Assembly: GCF_003606385.1 (NCBI RefSeq)
Contig: NZ_CP032514.1
Coordinates: 62,001-126,000, forward strand
DNA length: 64,000 bases
Direction: 5' to 3'
Source: Actinomyces lilanjuaniae
GTDB lineage: Bacteria; Actinomycetota; Actinomycetes; Actinomycetales; Actinomycetaceae
How positions within the stretch are numbered: the stretch's first letter is position 1; each line of letters begins with the position of its first letter. The position numbers and the translations under genes are program-made. Shown piece after piece: positions 27,106 through 35,407 of the stretch. The notes beneath the pieces are model-generated. The model did no database searches. It saw nothing but the letters and a program-made list of their open reading frames with translations, and was not told the origin of the DNA.

Positions 27106-27399
27106 GTGTCTCCTTGTCGGGTACGCGGGCTCTCGCCGCCAGCTGCCGATCCACGTATCAAGCCCCGGGTTTAGCCGGGGGCGCGTCGCAGGGACGCGCA
27201 CGTGCTGGCTGGCCGCTCAGGCCGTGCAAAAGAACGTTACAACAAAGTAATGAGCGGGGTCGGACAAACGGGGGACCGGCGATAGACCGACGGCTGATGT
27301 GCCGACCTCCTAGGGCGCAGCATGCTGTGTGCTGCCAGCACCGGTGCGCTACCCCGGCCAGCGGGCTGCCTCGGTAACGTCAGTAGGAGGGACCGCCCC

Positions 27400-28084
27400 A
27401 TGAGCACGCGACACACCCCAGCATCCGGCGCCGTGTCACGACCGGTGACGGCCTACCTGTTCCAGGGGGAGTTCGGCCGTGGCGTGGTACGGCGCCTTGC
27501 CGACAGCCGTGACGTGGTCCTGTCTGCTGACGGCGGTCTGGACGCCTCCCAGGTCCCCGAGGCTGACCGCCTGGTCCTGGTAGCCGACTCCGGCCAGGAG
27601 GAGCTGCGGGAGGGCTTGGACCGCCTGTCCTTCGCTCGCGGCGTCCCCTCGGTGGCGCTGGAGCGGCACCGTGCTGAGCTGCGCTGCGGCCCCCTGGTAG
27701 TTCCCGGTAGCACTGCCTGCTACCGGTGCTACCGCTGCGGTAGGCGCCGTCACCTGCGTCCTCATCGCGTCGGGACTGGGGAGCCGGCCCTGCTGCCACG
27801 CGGGCGGGGCCAGCACGTCGTCCTCGCCATCGGGCTGATAGCGCTGGCCCTGGACGGTGTGGACAGCCGTGGCCCTTCGCTGACCTGCCTGGCGAGCCAA
27901 CCGGGCAGGTGTGGAGCGCGGACCTTGTCGCCGGGACGACCTCCTGCTCCAGGATCGTCGGCGTGCAGCGGTGTGCTACCTGTTCCAGAGGACGAATGCC
28001 TCCGTCAGCACAGCCGCGGGCTACTTGGCGCAGTCGGTCCGTCACGCCCTGACAGACCTCGGGGTCAACACCTTAGGGGGTTGA
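27400..28084 (+). pseudogene. TOMM precursor leader-peptide-binding-like protein, two frameshifts, probably intact
   Basis: ATG 27400 follows TAGGAGGG. The product has the signature of the cyclodehydratase/leader-binding family: GVPSVALERHRAELRCGPLVVPGSTACYRCYRC, ALDGVDSRG, then after one-base losses near 27873 and 27975 VWSADLVAGTTSCSRIVGVQRCATC and QRTNASVSTAAGYLA. The two CxxC pairs suggest a structural zinc site. About 228 residues. The family recognises leader peptides of azol(in)e peptides, but many actinobacterial orphans have no known substrate. It overlaps the purB stop region by 12 bp and diverges from response regulator 3. Confidence 0.65.
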
Positions 28085-29587
28085 CCCGTCCAGGTGGTCT
28101 ACCAGCTGTACGGCCAGGCCCGTGTAGGTGGCGGGGCTCAGGGCCAGCAGGCGTGCCTCGACGTCGTCGGGCAGGCCCAGGCTGCGGATAAGGTCACGCA
28201 TGCCCTCGGGCGTGACCTTCCTGCCACGGGTCAGCTCCTTGAGACGCTCGTAGGGGTCGGCCATGCCGGTGGCCCCGGCCACCGACGCCGCGCGCATGGC
28301 CTGCTGGACGGGTTCACCCAGTACCTCCCAGGCGGCGTCGAGGTCCTCGGCCAGGCGGGAGGCGTCCACGTCCAGCCCGGCCAGGCCCCGGCGGAGGTTG
28401 TCAACAGCCAGCAGCGAGTGGCCCAGGGCCACCCCGATGTTGCGCTGGGTGGTGGAGTCGGTGAGGTCGCGCTGGAGGCGGGAGGTGACCAGGGTGGCGG
28501 CCAGGGTGTCCAGCAGGGAGCAGGAGAGCTCCAGGTTCGCCTCGGCGTTCTCGAAGCGGATCGGGTTGACCTTGTGCGGCATGGTCGAGGAGCCGGTGGA
28601 GCCCTGGGCGCTCAGGCGCTGGGTGAAGTAGCCCAGGGAGATGTAGGTCCACATGTCCGTGGCCAGGTTGTGGGCGATACGGTTGAAGCGGGCGACGTCG
28701 CTGTAGAGCTCGGCCTGCCAGTCGTGGGACTCGATCTGGGTGGTCAAGGGGTTCCAGGTCAGGCCCAGGGACTCCACGAAGGAGCGCGACACCGCCTGCC
28801 AGTCCGCCCCGGGCACGGCCACGACATGGGCACCGTAGGTGCCGGTGGCCCCGTTGAGCTTGCCCAGGTACTGCGTGGCCTCCACCCGGCGGACCTGGCG
28901 CGACAGGCGCCGGGCCAGCACGGCCACCTCCTTGCCCAGGGTGGTGGGCGTGGCGGGCTGGCCGTGGGTGCGGGCCAGCATGGGGGTCTCGGCGTGGCCG
29001 CGAGCCAGCGTGGCCAGGTCCTCCACCAGCCCCCGGGCGGCGGGCAGCCACACCTGGGTCACGGCGTCGTGCACGGTCAGGGCGTAGGAGAGGTTGTTGA
29101 CGTCCTCGCTGGTGCACAAGATGTGGACGATCTCGCCCAGTCTCGGCAGCACGGTGTGCCCGCCGTCGGCGCTGGCCAGGTCTGGGGCGTCCGCGGCGGC
29201 CTCCAGCCTGCTCCTGAGCAGGTACTCCACGGCCTTGACGTCGTGGCGGGTCTGGGCCTCGATCTGGGCCAGCTCGGCGACCTGCGCCGCCGCGAAGGAG
29301 CCGACGACGCCGCGCAGGTAGGCCTTTTCGCTCTGCGACAGGACCGGGGCGCCGGGCAGCACCCGGTGGTCGGTGAGGTGGATGAGCCACTCGACCTCCA
29401 CCCGCAGGCGCGCCCGGTTGAGTGCCGCCTCGGAGAGGTGGTTGGTCAGGGGGGCGGTTACGGCCCGGTAGCGCCCGTCCAGGGGGCCGAGCGCGACGGG
29501 TGGGGCCAGGGCGGACAGGTCCACCCCGGGGGCGGGCGTGGGATCGCTTGCAGAGGTGGGTGCGGGGTCGGTCGCAGGGGCGGTCAT
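28073..29587 (-). CDS. purB: Adenylosuccinate lyase
   Basis: A 504-residue fumarase/aspartase-superfamily lyase with the signature GSSTMPHKVNPIRFEN, TSEDVNNLSYAL and the THGQPATPTTLGKE active-site block. It catalyses SAICAR to AICAR and adenylosuccinate to AMP in purine synthesis. The length fits the longer E. coli-like PurB group. ATG 29587 lies close behind a CAGAAT box (6 nt), so the mRNA may be leaderless. The N-terminal 25 residues are Pro/Thr/Ala-rich. It stands alone on the minus strand. Confidence 0.95.
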   Translation of the reverse strand: MTAPATDPAPTSASDPTPAPGVDLSALAPPVALGPLDGRYRAVTAPLTNHLSEAALNRARLRVEVEWLIHLTDHRVLPGAPVLSQSEKAYLRGVVGSFAAAQVAELAQIEAQTRHDVKAVEYLLRSRLEAAADAPDLASADGGHTVLPRLGEIVHILCTSEDVNNLSYALTVHDAVTQVWLPAARGLVEDLATLARGHAETPMLARTHGQPATPTTLGKEVAVLARRLSRQVRRVEATQYLGKLNGATGTYGAHVVAVPGADWQAVSRSFVESLGLTWNPLTTQIESHDWQAELYSDVARFNRIAHNLATDMWTYISLGYFTQRLSAQGSTGSSTMPHKVNPIRFENAEANLELSCSLLDTLAATLVTSRLQRDLTDSTTQRNIGVALGHSLLAVDNLRRGLAGLDVDASRLAEDLDAAWEVLGEPVQQAMRAASVAGATGMADPYERLKELTRGRKVTPEGMRDLIRSLGLPDDVEARLLALSPATYTGLAVQLVDHLDGSTP

Positions 29588-29692
29588 GGGGCGATTCTGC
29601 CAGGCGCTGGTGGGTGGGAGCGGGCGGGCAGCCTAGGTGGGAGCGGGCCTGGTGCGGCGTGCCTGCGGCAATGCCCGCAGCGCTGGCTGGCG

Positions 29693-31438
29693 TCAGGTGC
29701 GCTGGTAGGTGGTGGTCCTGCTCCCCTGGCCACCCTGGACGGAGACGAGTCCCGACCTCCTGAGCAGGTCCAGCGCGTACCCGACCTGACGCCTGGTCAG
29801 CCCAGTTGCCTCGGCGATCTGTGCGCGCGATCTGGCCCCGGTCTCCAGACTTGCCCAGACCGCGAGGGTGTTGCCAGACAGCCCGACCGGGTCACCAGGC
29901 GTCGTCGGAGTCTGCGGCTCTTCTGGTGTCCTCGTGCCAGGAGCCGTCTGGCCCGGACCCGCCGACTCCTTGACCAGGGACGCGGCGGGTGCGAGCGCGT
30001 ATGACGTCGAGCCTTTTGTTCCCGAGATCATGGCTAGACCACGGTTACTGAGGTCCTGCAGCTGTCGTCGGGCCTGCTCCGAGTCCAGGCCGAAGCGGCG
30101 TCGGTAGGTTGAGTTCCTCCAGGACCGGCCGTGCCTCATGTCCACCAGGGCGTGACGCTGCTCGACGGTGAGACCCGTTGAGTCAAGGGCGGAGAGCCAG
30201 TTGAGGTCGGCTGGGGACAACAGGGCAGATCTGGGCAGCAGGGCGGTAAACCGCACGCCGGTGTCATGAAAGCGGACGGGCTCCATGTCTGCCTCGCGCA
30301 AAGCGTCGCGCACCGCGCGGATTCCGGTGCCGAGGCCCTCGATCACGCGCCGTTCCTCAGTGTCAGCAGCGAAGGTGCAGATGTCGTACAGGCGCTCGTT
30401 GACCGCTGACTTCCCATGCTGGGTTCCCAGCTGGTCCACGCTTACTCCCCACAGGCCGCCCGGGCTGGAGATGACAAGGCGGTCCTGCTTCAGGCGGATC
30501 TCGATCCCCTTGGACAGGGCCGGTTCCGACAGGTCACGGTGGACGAGGGCGTTGGCGATGAGCTCGCGGACGGCGACCAGGGGGTACTCGTGCGTGTTCC
30601 GGCCGTGCCCATCCTGGTCGAACGTGATGTCGGTCCGTGTGTGCTGGGACACCCAGTCGACGGCGGCGATGAGCATGCGGGGAACTGCACCGTCGATCCT
30701 GAGGCGCTCGGAGGCGCGTGGTCCGGTCTGCCCCCCAAGGACTGCAGCCGTGATGGCGAGGGTGGGGACATGCCTTTGCGGATACTGTCCCAGGGCGTAC
30801 AGGCCAGCCAGTGTGACCTCGCCGTCGTCCGTCAGGACGTTGAGATTGAGCAGGATCTCCTTGTCAGGTTGCTCCCTCAAAGATGTCGAGCCAGCGCGTA
30901 CGTTGCGCAGGAAGACCCTCACCAGGTTGTCATCGAGGCTGCTGATCGAGGTGCCCGGTACGGGGGCTGTGTCCTCGCGGGGACGCTGGTGGCGCATCAG
31001 CAGCTGCTGCTCCTCCTGGAGGGACATCTGGTAGTCGCCGTCGTACTGGCGCAGGTAGGCGGCATCGTTGCCTGCCCAGCGGACGGGCTTGGCATTGACT
31101 GGCGCCTCCTGCACGTTTGCGACGACGACGGTCCTGCCATCAAGCTCGATGCTGTGGGTGTCAACAGTAATCCTGCTGGAGAAGCCCTGGCGCGCTTGAG
31201 ACACCACTGCCTGCATCTGCTGGTGGGGATTGGGGACCCCGACCACCTTGACCGGGTCCTCACTGACGCCCAGAAGGATCGTGCCCCCGCCGGGAAGGTT
31301 GGCGAAGGCCGACAGAGTCGGGCCGAGAGCCGACCGGGAGTACTCTGCGAAGGTCTTTGCCTCGATCTCCAGGCAGTCGCCTCCCTCAAGCTCGAGTCGG
31401 GCAAGTGCCTCGGTGAGATCCTCCTCATCGGCAACCAC
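29693..31438 (-). CDS. AlbA_2 / HATPase-type DNA-binding regulator, intact
   Basis: A 581-residue protein: N-terminal AlbA_2 domain (LEIEAKTFAEYSRS, LPGGGTILLGVSED, AYLRQYDGDYQMS), a central ATPase-like domain with VAVRELIANALVHRDLS and VISSPGGLWGVSVDQL, a NERLYDI-GLGTGIRAVRD block, and a C-terminal winged helix (LETGARSRAQIAEATGLTRRQVGYALDLLRRSGLV). I placed the start at GTG 31438 because TACACT lies 6 nt upstream; the open frame runs further into a tandem repeat. The same family appears as two remnants at 9.8 and 17 kb. Its biological role is poorly known. Confidence 0.8.
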   Translation of the reverse strand: MVADEEDLTEALARLELEGGDCLEIEAKTFAEYSRSALGPTLSAFANLPGGGTILLGVSEDPVKVVGVPNPHQQMQAVVSQARQGFSSRITVDTHSIELDGRTVVVANVQEAPVNAKPVRWAGNDAAYLRQYDGDYQMSLQEEQQLLMRHQRPREDTAPVPGTSISSLDDNLVRVFLRNVRAGSTSLREQPDKEILLNLNVLTDDGEVTLAGLYALGQYPQRHVPTLAITAAVLGGQTGPRASERLRIDGAVPRMLIAAVDWVSQHTRTDITFDQDGHGRNTHEYPLVAVRELIANALVHRDLSEPALSKGIEIRLKQDRLVISSPGGLWGVSVDQLGTQHGKSAVNERLYDICTFAADTEERRVIEGLGTGIRAVRDALREADMEPVRFHDTGVRFTALLPRSALLSPADLNWLSALDSTGLTVEQRHALVDMRHGRSWRNSTYRRRFGLDSEQARRQLQDLSNRGLAMISGTKGSTSYALAPAASLVKESAGPGQTAPGTRTPEEPQTPTTPGDPVGLSGNTLAVWASLETGARSRAQIAEATGLTRRQVGYALDLLRRSGLVSVQGGQGSRTTTYQRT

Positions 31439-31444
31439 GACAGA

Positions 31445-31450
31445 AGTGTA
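31445..31450 (-). promoter_or_regulatory. -10 box of a leaderless promoter (AlbA_2 gene)
   Basis: TACACT on the minus strand, 6 nt before GTG 31438 and immediately followed upstream by the 32-bp tandem repeat array, which therefore occupies the -35 and activator region. Confidence 0.5.
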
Positions 31451-31451
31451 T

Positions 31452-31547
31452 ATGAGGCGGGCGGGTGTGTACATGAGGTGTGCATGAGGCGGGCGGGTGT
31501 GTACATGAGGTGTGCATGAGGCGGGCGGGTGTGTACATGAGGTGTGC
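31452..31547. repeat. Three perfect tandem copies of a 32-bp unit
   Basis: Copies at 31452-31483, 31484-31515 and 31516-31547 are identical. Each unit contains TGTACATGAGG and TGTGCATGAGG, so the array offers six similar half-sites. It lies directly upstream of the -10 box of the AlbA_2 gene and downstream of the MerR gene. Confidence 0.9.
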
Positions 31548-31643
31548 GGTAGCGCGGCTCCGTTTGCAGCCTCAGACGCCCGACGGGCAGCACCTGATTG
31601 AAGACACCGGCGGGCCGCAGCCGGTCGAGGCAGCCGTAGGGTG

Positions 31644-32078
31644 TCAGTTCCGGCTGGCCTGGAGGGCGCGCAGTGTCTGCGGGACAGGGCTGCCGGTGCA
31701 GTCCAGCCCCTGAGCGATGAGCTCCTCGTAGTGGGTGATCTTGGCGTGCAGGGCCTGCTCGGCGCGGTCCAGGCGGTCACGGTGCTCGCGCAGGCGCCCC
31801 AGTTGCTCCTGGAGGATCGTGATACGCCTGCCGTGGGTCGTCGCGCCCTCAGCCATCAGCTCGGCGAAGCGCCGCATCTGTGAGGTGGGCATCCCAGCCT
31901 CGCGCAGCGCCGTGAGGACCCAGACCGTTGACTGGTCAGTGGCGTGGTAACGACGTCGGCCGTCGGGGCCGCGGGGAACCGGGGAGACCAGTCCCTCCTT
32001 CTCATACCAGCGCAGGGTGTCCGGGCTCAGCCCGCACCGCCGGGACATCTCGGTAATGCTGATCCAGGTGCGATCCAC
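31644..32078 (-). CDS. MerR-family transcriptional regulator
   Basis: A 144-residue regulator with the MerR HTH (SITEMSRRCGLSPDTLRWYEKEGLVSPVPRGPDGRRRY) and a coiled coil (ITILQEQLGRLREHRDRLDRAEQALHAKITHYEELI). No effector-binding domain or metal-binding Cys pair near the C-terminus is evident; the single Cys in LDCTGSPVP is unlikely to bind metal alone. GTG 32078 sits 7 nt after TAGACT, so it is probably leaderless. Small MerR proteins with 'aldo/keto reductase' or aldehyde responses look similar; target unknown. Confidence 0.88.
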   Translation of the reverse strand: MDRTWISITEMSRRCGLSPDTLRWYEKEGLVSPVPRGPDGRRRYHATDQSTVWVLTALREAGMPTSQMRRFAELMAEGATTHGRRITILQEQLGRLREHRDRLDRAEQALHAKITHYEELIAQGLDCTGSPVPQTLRALQASRN

Positions 32079-32085
32079 GCTGGGC

Positions 32086-32091
32086 AGTCTA
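32086..32091 (-). promoter_or_regulatory. -10 box of a leaderless promoter (MerR gene)
   Basis: TAGACT on the minus strand, 7 nt before GTG 32078; no ribosome site is present. Confidence 0.45.
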
Positions 32092-32338
32092 GAGGTCGGA
32101 CTGTGCCGTGCGTGGGGTCAGGCTGCGGCACAGGTGGGTTGGCCCCTGGCAGGCCTGAAGATGTGCAGTCCCGGGGGCTGGTGAGGGGAGGACGGTGCCG
32201 GGGCCGGGTGCGAGAGCTGCGGCAGATCTGGACGGGGCGCTGGGGGAACGAGTTTCTTCGTCGGCTTTCTCCGTCAGCCTGCCGTTGACGGTGCGCTGCG
32301 GCGGGTGGCTGGATAAACTGGCCTCCTGGGAGGGCTTT

Positions 32339-32800
32339 TCAGAATTTCCATCCCTGGACGCGGAGCAGGTCGAAGAACGTGATGCACTCGATTCCGTACT
32401 CGTCAGCAATATTGGGGATCTTCTGATTTTTGTCGACCGTGTTCGGGCCTTTGCGTCCCTCTTCGGTCACGATGACCAGGCCGTCTCTCTTCGCGTGAGC
32501 AATGATGAATGGGTCTCCGTAGTTCTTCTGCCCTTGCACCCATCCAGGGTGGTCTCTGGATATGTTGGCAACTGTGGCCAGTTCATCATTTGTGGCAGTA
32601 CAGATGAAATTGGGGATGCTCTTAGCCCACGAGGCCAGGTCGTCGCCTCCTCGCTCCAGCTCCTTGTAGGCTGTCTCGCACATGCACACCTCGCCCTGGC
32701 GAGCGGCGACCTCCAGGGTGTCCCAGAGGGAGGTAAATAAGTCCCGCGGGTACCGGCGCTCCATGTTGATGAGTATGTTGGTGTCCAAGGTGTAGCTCAC
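32339..32800 (-). CDS. PIN-like toxin, DUF4411 family
   Basis: A 153-residue protein beginning SYTLDTNILINMERRYP, with D6 of the PIN-type nuclease site, then ETAYKELERG and DPFIIAHAKRDGLVIVTEEG, as in DUF4411. PIN proteins cleave RNA. GTG 32800 overlaps the stop of the XRE/ImmA gene by 4 bp (GTGA), so antitoxin and toxin are co-translated. AT content is higher than in the surroundings, consistent with horizontal movement of a toxin-antitoxin module. Confidence 0.85.
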   Translation of the reverse strand: MSYTLDTNILINMERRYPRDLFTSLWDTLEVAARQGEVCMCETAYKELERGGDDLASWAKSIPNFICTATNDELATVANISRDHPGWVQGQKNYGDPFIIAHAKRDGLVIVTEEGRKGPNTVDKNQKIPNIADEYGIECITFFDLLRVQGWKF

Positions 32801-33933
32801 GTGAGAGCCTCGGTCCTGTAGTACTCATCGATCATCCGCTGCACGTCTGGGACCCGTGCATATAGCAGGTGGCTGGCGTCGAGCAGGTCAACCCGCTCGT
32901 CCTCCAGGGCATGAGCAATGGTACCAACGTATCCCGGTCCTAGGTTCCTGTAGCGGATCTGCCAGCTCGGGGGGCCGCCCGGGCTCTTCTTCTGGGACTC
33001 TCGGGCCTGTGCCCACCTGCGATCACTGTCGCGGCGAACGGACTCCAGCTCTTCGTCAGTGATCAGGTCAAGCGTGCGGAGCCGGACGCCAGCAGCTAGG
33101 CTGCTTACCTTGAGGGCCTTGGCGATCTCCTCAGCCCGTTCGGTCGCGGTGCCACTGACAGTGGAGGCGAGTCTGCTGACCTGGGCGTCTGGCATCAGGA
33201 AGTTCGCGGCGAACATGTTGGCGACCGCCTCCTCGTTGACGTCGTCGTCCAGGGCGCACATGCCGCTGGTGCGGTTGGCCAGGTGGGCGACCTCATGGAA
33301 CAGGGTGAAGACTTTCCCATTGTTGGAGTCCGCGCCGTTGAGCAGGATTATCGGCAGGACGTCGTGGTGGATCGAGAGCCCGCGGAAGACGCCCAGCTGA
33401 ACTCTGGTGGTCTGAAACACGAGGTAGCCGTGCCGCTCCAGGAGCGTGCGCCAGAAGCCTAGGGTCTGAGTGTCCCCGTTTCCGGGAGGCGTGGAGGACT
33501 CACTCAGGTCAAGAAGACCGCGCAGCTCACGCGCTCGCGCGGTGGCATTATGTCGGTTAATTGGTTCGACGAGGGCGGGGCTTGGAGGTGTGCCCTCCAG
33601 GTCGATCACCGTCTCGCGATGCTGCTCGGCCCGGCGCATCTCCCTGGCGAGGTGGGAGGGGGGCGGCTCCCCGTTACCGGAACGAAAATCGACTGCCTCC
33701 GGGACGTCAGGCTCGGCGGGCGGTTCCGTGAAGAAGAAGGCGGGCGTTCGGTCGAGCTTCTTTGCTATCGCCTCGAGCTGCTTGAGGGTAGGGCGGGTGT
33801 CGCCGTTCTCGAACTCAGTAACGCGGTGCTCATTAATGCTGGCAGCCCGAGCAAGCTCGTCCTTGCCAACAAGGGCTACCTCACGCGCCCACCGAAGAGT
33901 GGCCCCGTTAATCGGTGCGCGAGCTGGCGGCAT
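32797..33933 (-). CDS. XRE-family HTH and ImmA/IrrE metallopeptidase protein (antitoxin)
   Basis: A 378-residue protein: N-terminal Cro/C1 HTH (ELARAASINEHRVTEFENGDTRPTLKQLEAIAKKLD) and an ImmA/IrrE domain with the zinc motif FHEVAHL (H213, E214, H217) and NEEAVANMFAANFLMP. Paired with DUF4411, it is the usual antitoxin of this module. I chose ATG 33933 behind GGAAGGAGG; the longer frame lacks a ribosome site. It probably represses its own promoter. The 260 bp after the toxin and 280 bp before this gene contain no further gene. Confidence 0.88.
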   Translation of the reverse strand: MPPARAPINGATLRWAREVALVGKDELARAASINEHRVTEFENGDTRPTLKQLEAIAKKLDRTPAFFFTEPPAEPDVPEAVDFRSGNGEPPPSHLAREMRRAEQHRETVIDLEGTPPSPALVEPINRHNATARARELRGLLDLSESSTPPGNGDTQTLGFWRTLLERHGYLVFQTTRVQLGVFRGLSIHHDVLPIILLNGADSNNGKVFTLFHEVAHLANRTSGMCALDDDVNEEAVANMFAANFLMPDAQVSRLASTVSGTATERAEEIAKALKVSSLAAGVRLRTLDLITDEELESVRRDSDRRWAQARESQKKSPGGPPSWQIRYRNLGPGYVGTIAHALEDERVDLLDASHLLYARVPDVQRMIDEYYRTEALT

Positions 33934-34201
33934 GGTTCTTACCTCCTTCCACCTTACTTGTGCTGTGGGTGGTTGTGCCATGGGTGACGCCGGTCGGTGG
34001 CTGGTACGCTGCCACTACATCGCAGTCTATCCTCGGAGGCTGACCCGTTGAGGCTGATCGCAGCCTTCCGGGCAGCTGTGGAGGCGGTTCTCTTGGACCG
34101 GCAGGCCCGGCAGCGGTCGGCCGCCAGGTAGCCTGCCAGGCAGCACGGCAGCAACCTGTCCCCGGAGGTGCGGGCACGGCTGGCGTACCGGATCTCTGGG
34201 G

Positions 34202-34207
34202 TACCGT
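34202..34207 (+). promoter_or_regulatory. -10 box of a leaderless promoter (acetyltransferase gene)
   Basis: TACCGT ends 6 nt before ATG 34214, with no ribosome site. Confidence 0.4.
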
Positions 34208-34213
34208 GAAGGC

Positions 34214-34672
34214 ATGTGCCAGACGGTGCGGGAGCTGACTCGGGCTGACATGACCAGTGAGATGATGCTCTCCCTGGTGCGTGAGGCCGTAGGCCAGCCG
34301 GAGACCCAGGTCCGGTGCATCATCACCGAGGAGCTGCCCACGATGGTCGTCCTGGGCGCCGGCCCACAGGGTCGCCCCACCTCCCTCGCCGCCTGCGCCG
34401 TGCACCCCGACCACGTGGGCCTGGAGTACCTCGCCGTGGCCGACGGCCTGCGTGGGCTGCGTGGGCTGCGTGGGAATGGTCTCGGCCGCCTCCTCCTGAC
34501 CGCAGTGGCGCGCCTGGGCTTCTGTGTGATAGCAGAGACTGACGACGACGCCGTCGGCTTCTACCGCAGGCTCGGCTTCCGTGTCACGACGGCCCCCGAG
34601 GACCCGCGCTGGCCGGGCGCCACCCGCTACCGCTGCGTGCTCGACACCGCGGCGGCCTCCTGTGCCCTCTAG
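34214..34672 (+). CDS. GNAT-family N-acetyltransferase
   Basis: A 152-residue protein with GNAT features: central strand and acetyl-CoA loop (VGLEYLAVADGLRGL...GNGLGRLLLTAV) and the late motif DAVGFYRRLGFRVT. The acetyl-CoA loop contains three copies of LRG, from a tandem GCGTGGGCT repeat in the DNA, which is unusual. ATG 34214 lies 6 nt after TACCGT. Substrate unknown. It is followed at 9 bp by a membrane protein gene with its own leaderless start. Confidence 0.82.
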   Translation: MCQTVRELTRADMTSEMMLSLVREAVGQPETQVRCIITEELPTMVVLGAGPQGRPTSLAACAVHPDHVGLEYLAVADGLRGLRGLRGNGLGRLLLTAVARLGFCVIAETDDDAVGFYRRLGFRVTTAPEDPRWPGATRYRCVLDTAAASCAL

Positions 34673-34675
34673 GCT
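34670..34675 (+). promoter_or_regulatory. -10 box of a leaderless promoter
   Basis: TAGGCT, spanning the acetyltransferase stop codon, ends 6 nt before GTG 34682. Confidence 0.45.
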
Positions 34676-34681
34676 CGACCC

Positions 34682-35407
34682 GTGGCAGCAGGGGAGAAGC
34701 CAGGCCTGTCCGGCACTGATAGGAGGCAGGGCGGAGGCGTTCCCAAGGATGACCTCGGGGAGGACGTTCCCGCCTGGGTGGGGGAGCTCGTGGTCCTGGC
34801 TGAGCACGCCCGTGGTCTTCTGCGGGCTGAGGTGCCTGTGGCGGCCGTGGGTGGTGCCGCCCTGGTGGTGGCGGCCTGGTTCGGGGTCCCGGCCCTGCCG
34901 TGGCTGGCCTGGGCCTGCGCGGTGGGATCGGGTGGGCTCGCCCTGCGGCATGCTCGGCCTCCCCGAGGCTCCTGCCTGCGTGCCGGGGCGTGGACGGGGA
35001 TTGTCCTGCTGGTGCTGGACCTGGTGATGGCGCCCTGGACGGTGGCGCTCCTGGTAGGGCTCAGGCTCGGGAGCGCCCCGCACCCGCTGCTGGCCGCTGC
35101 AGGCTGCGCGGTGTCGGGGGCCATGGTGGGGACGCTGGTGCTCGCCCTGACCAGCCTGGCCTCCGCCGTGGGTGCCCGACGGCGCGCTCACCCGGCACCG
35201 CGGGCGGGGACGGGCGGGTCTGCCGAGCGTCTGGTCCTGCGTGTGGGGGCGGGCGTCGGCGTCGTGCTCCTGGCTGCTGCTGTCTCCTGGCTGGTGGGGG
35301 AGTACCTGAGGTGGTGGCTGGTCGGGGCGGTGGCGGTCGTGACCGAGGCGGGCGCCGCCCTGGTAGTGCGCTTAGGGGCGTGGGCTCAGCGCCAGACTGC
35401 TAAGTAG
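34682..35407 (+). CDS. Multi-pass membrane protein, unknown
   Basis: A 241-residue protein with a charged N-terminus of about 45 residues and about six hydrophobic segments (for example VAAVGGAALVVAAWFG, IVLLVLDLVMAPWTVALLVGL, LLAAAVSWLVGEYLRWWLVGAVAVV). No family was recognised. The start GTG 34682 lies at the predicted transcription start. Composition is typical of the chromosome. It follows the acetyltransferase and precedes a 600-bp intergenic stretch. Confidence 0.65.
   Translation: MAAGEKPGLSGTDRRQGGGVPKDDLGEDVPAWVGELVVLAEHARGLLRAEVPVAAVGGAALVVAAWFGVPALPWLAWACAVGSGGLALRHARPPRGSCLRAGAWTGIVLLVLDLVMAPWTVALLVGLRLGSAPHPLLAAAGCAVSGAMVGTLVLALTSLASAVGARRRAHPAPRAGTGGSAERLVLRVGAGVGVVLLAAAVSWLVGEYLRWWLVGAVAVVTEAGAALVVRLGAWAQRQTAK

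Noticed and set aside
28094..30004. 636-codon + strand ORF opposite purB and the AlbA_2 gene
   Set aside because: It is the antisense of two recognised genes, His/Gly/Gln-rich, with no motif.
31452..31547. 32-bp repeats as a CRISPR array
   Set aside because: The copies are directly adjacent with no spacers; they are tandem repeats.
33908..35191. 427-codon minus-strand ORF
   Set aside because: Antisense of the acetyltransferase and membrane protein genes; low-complexity His/Gly/Gln product.
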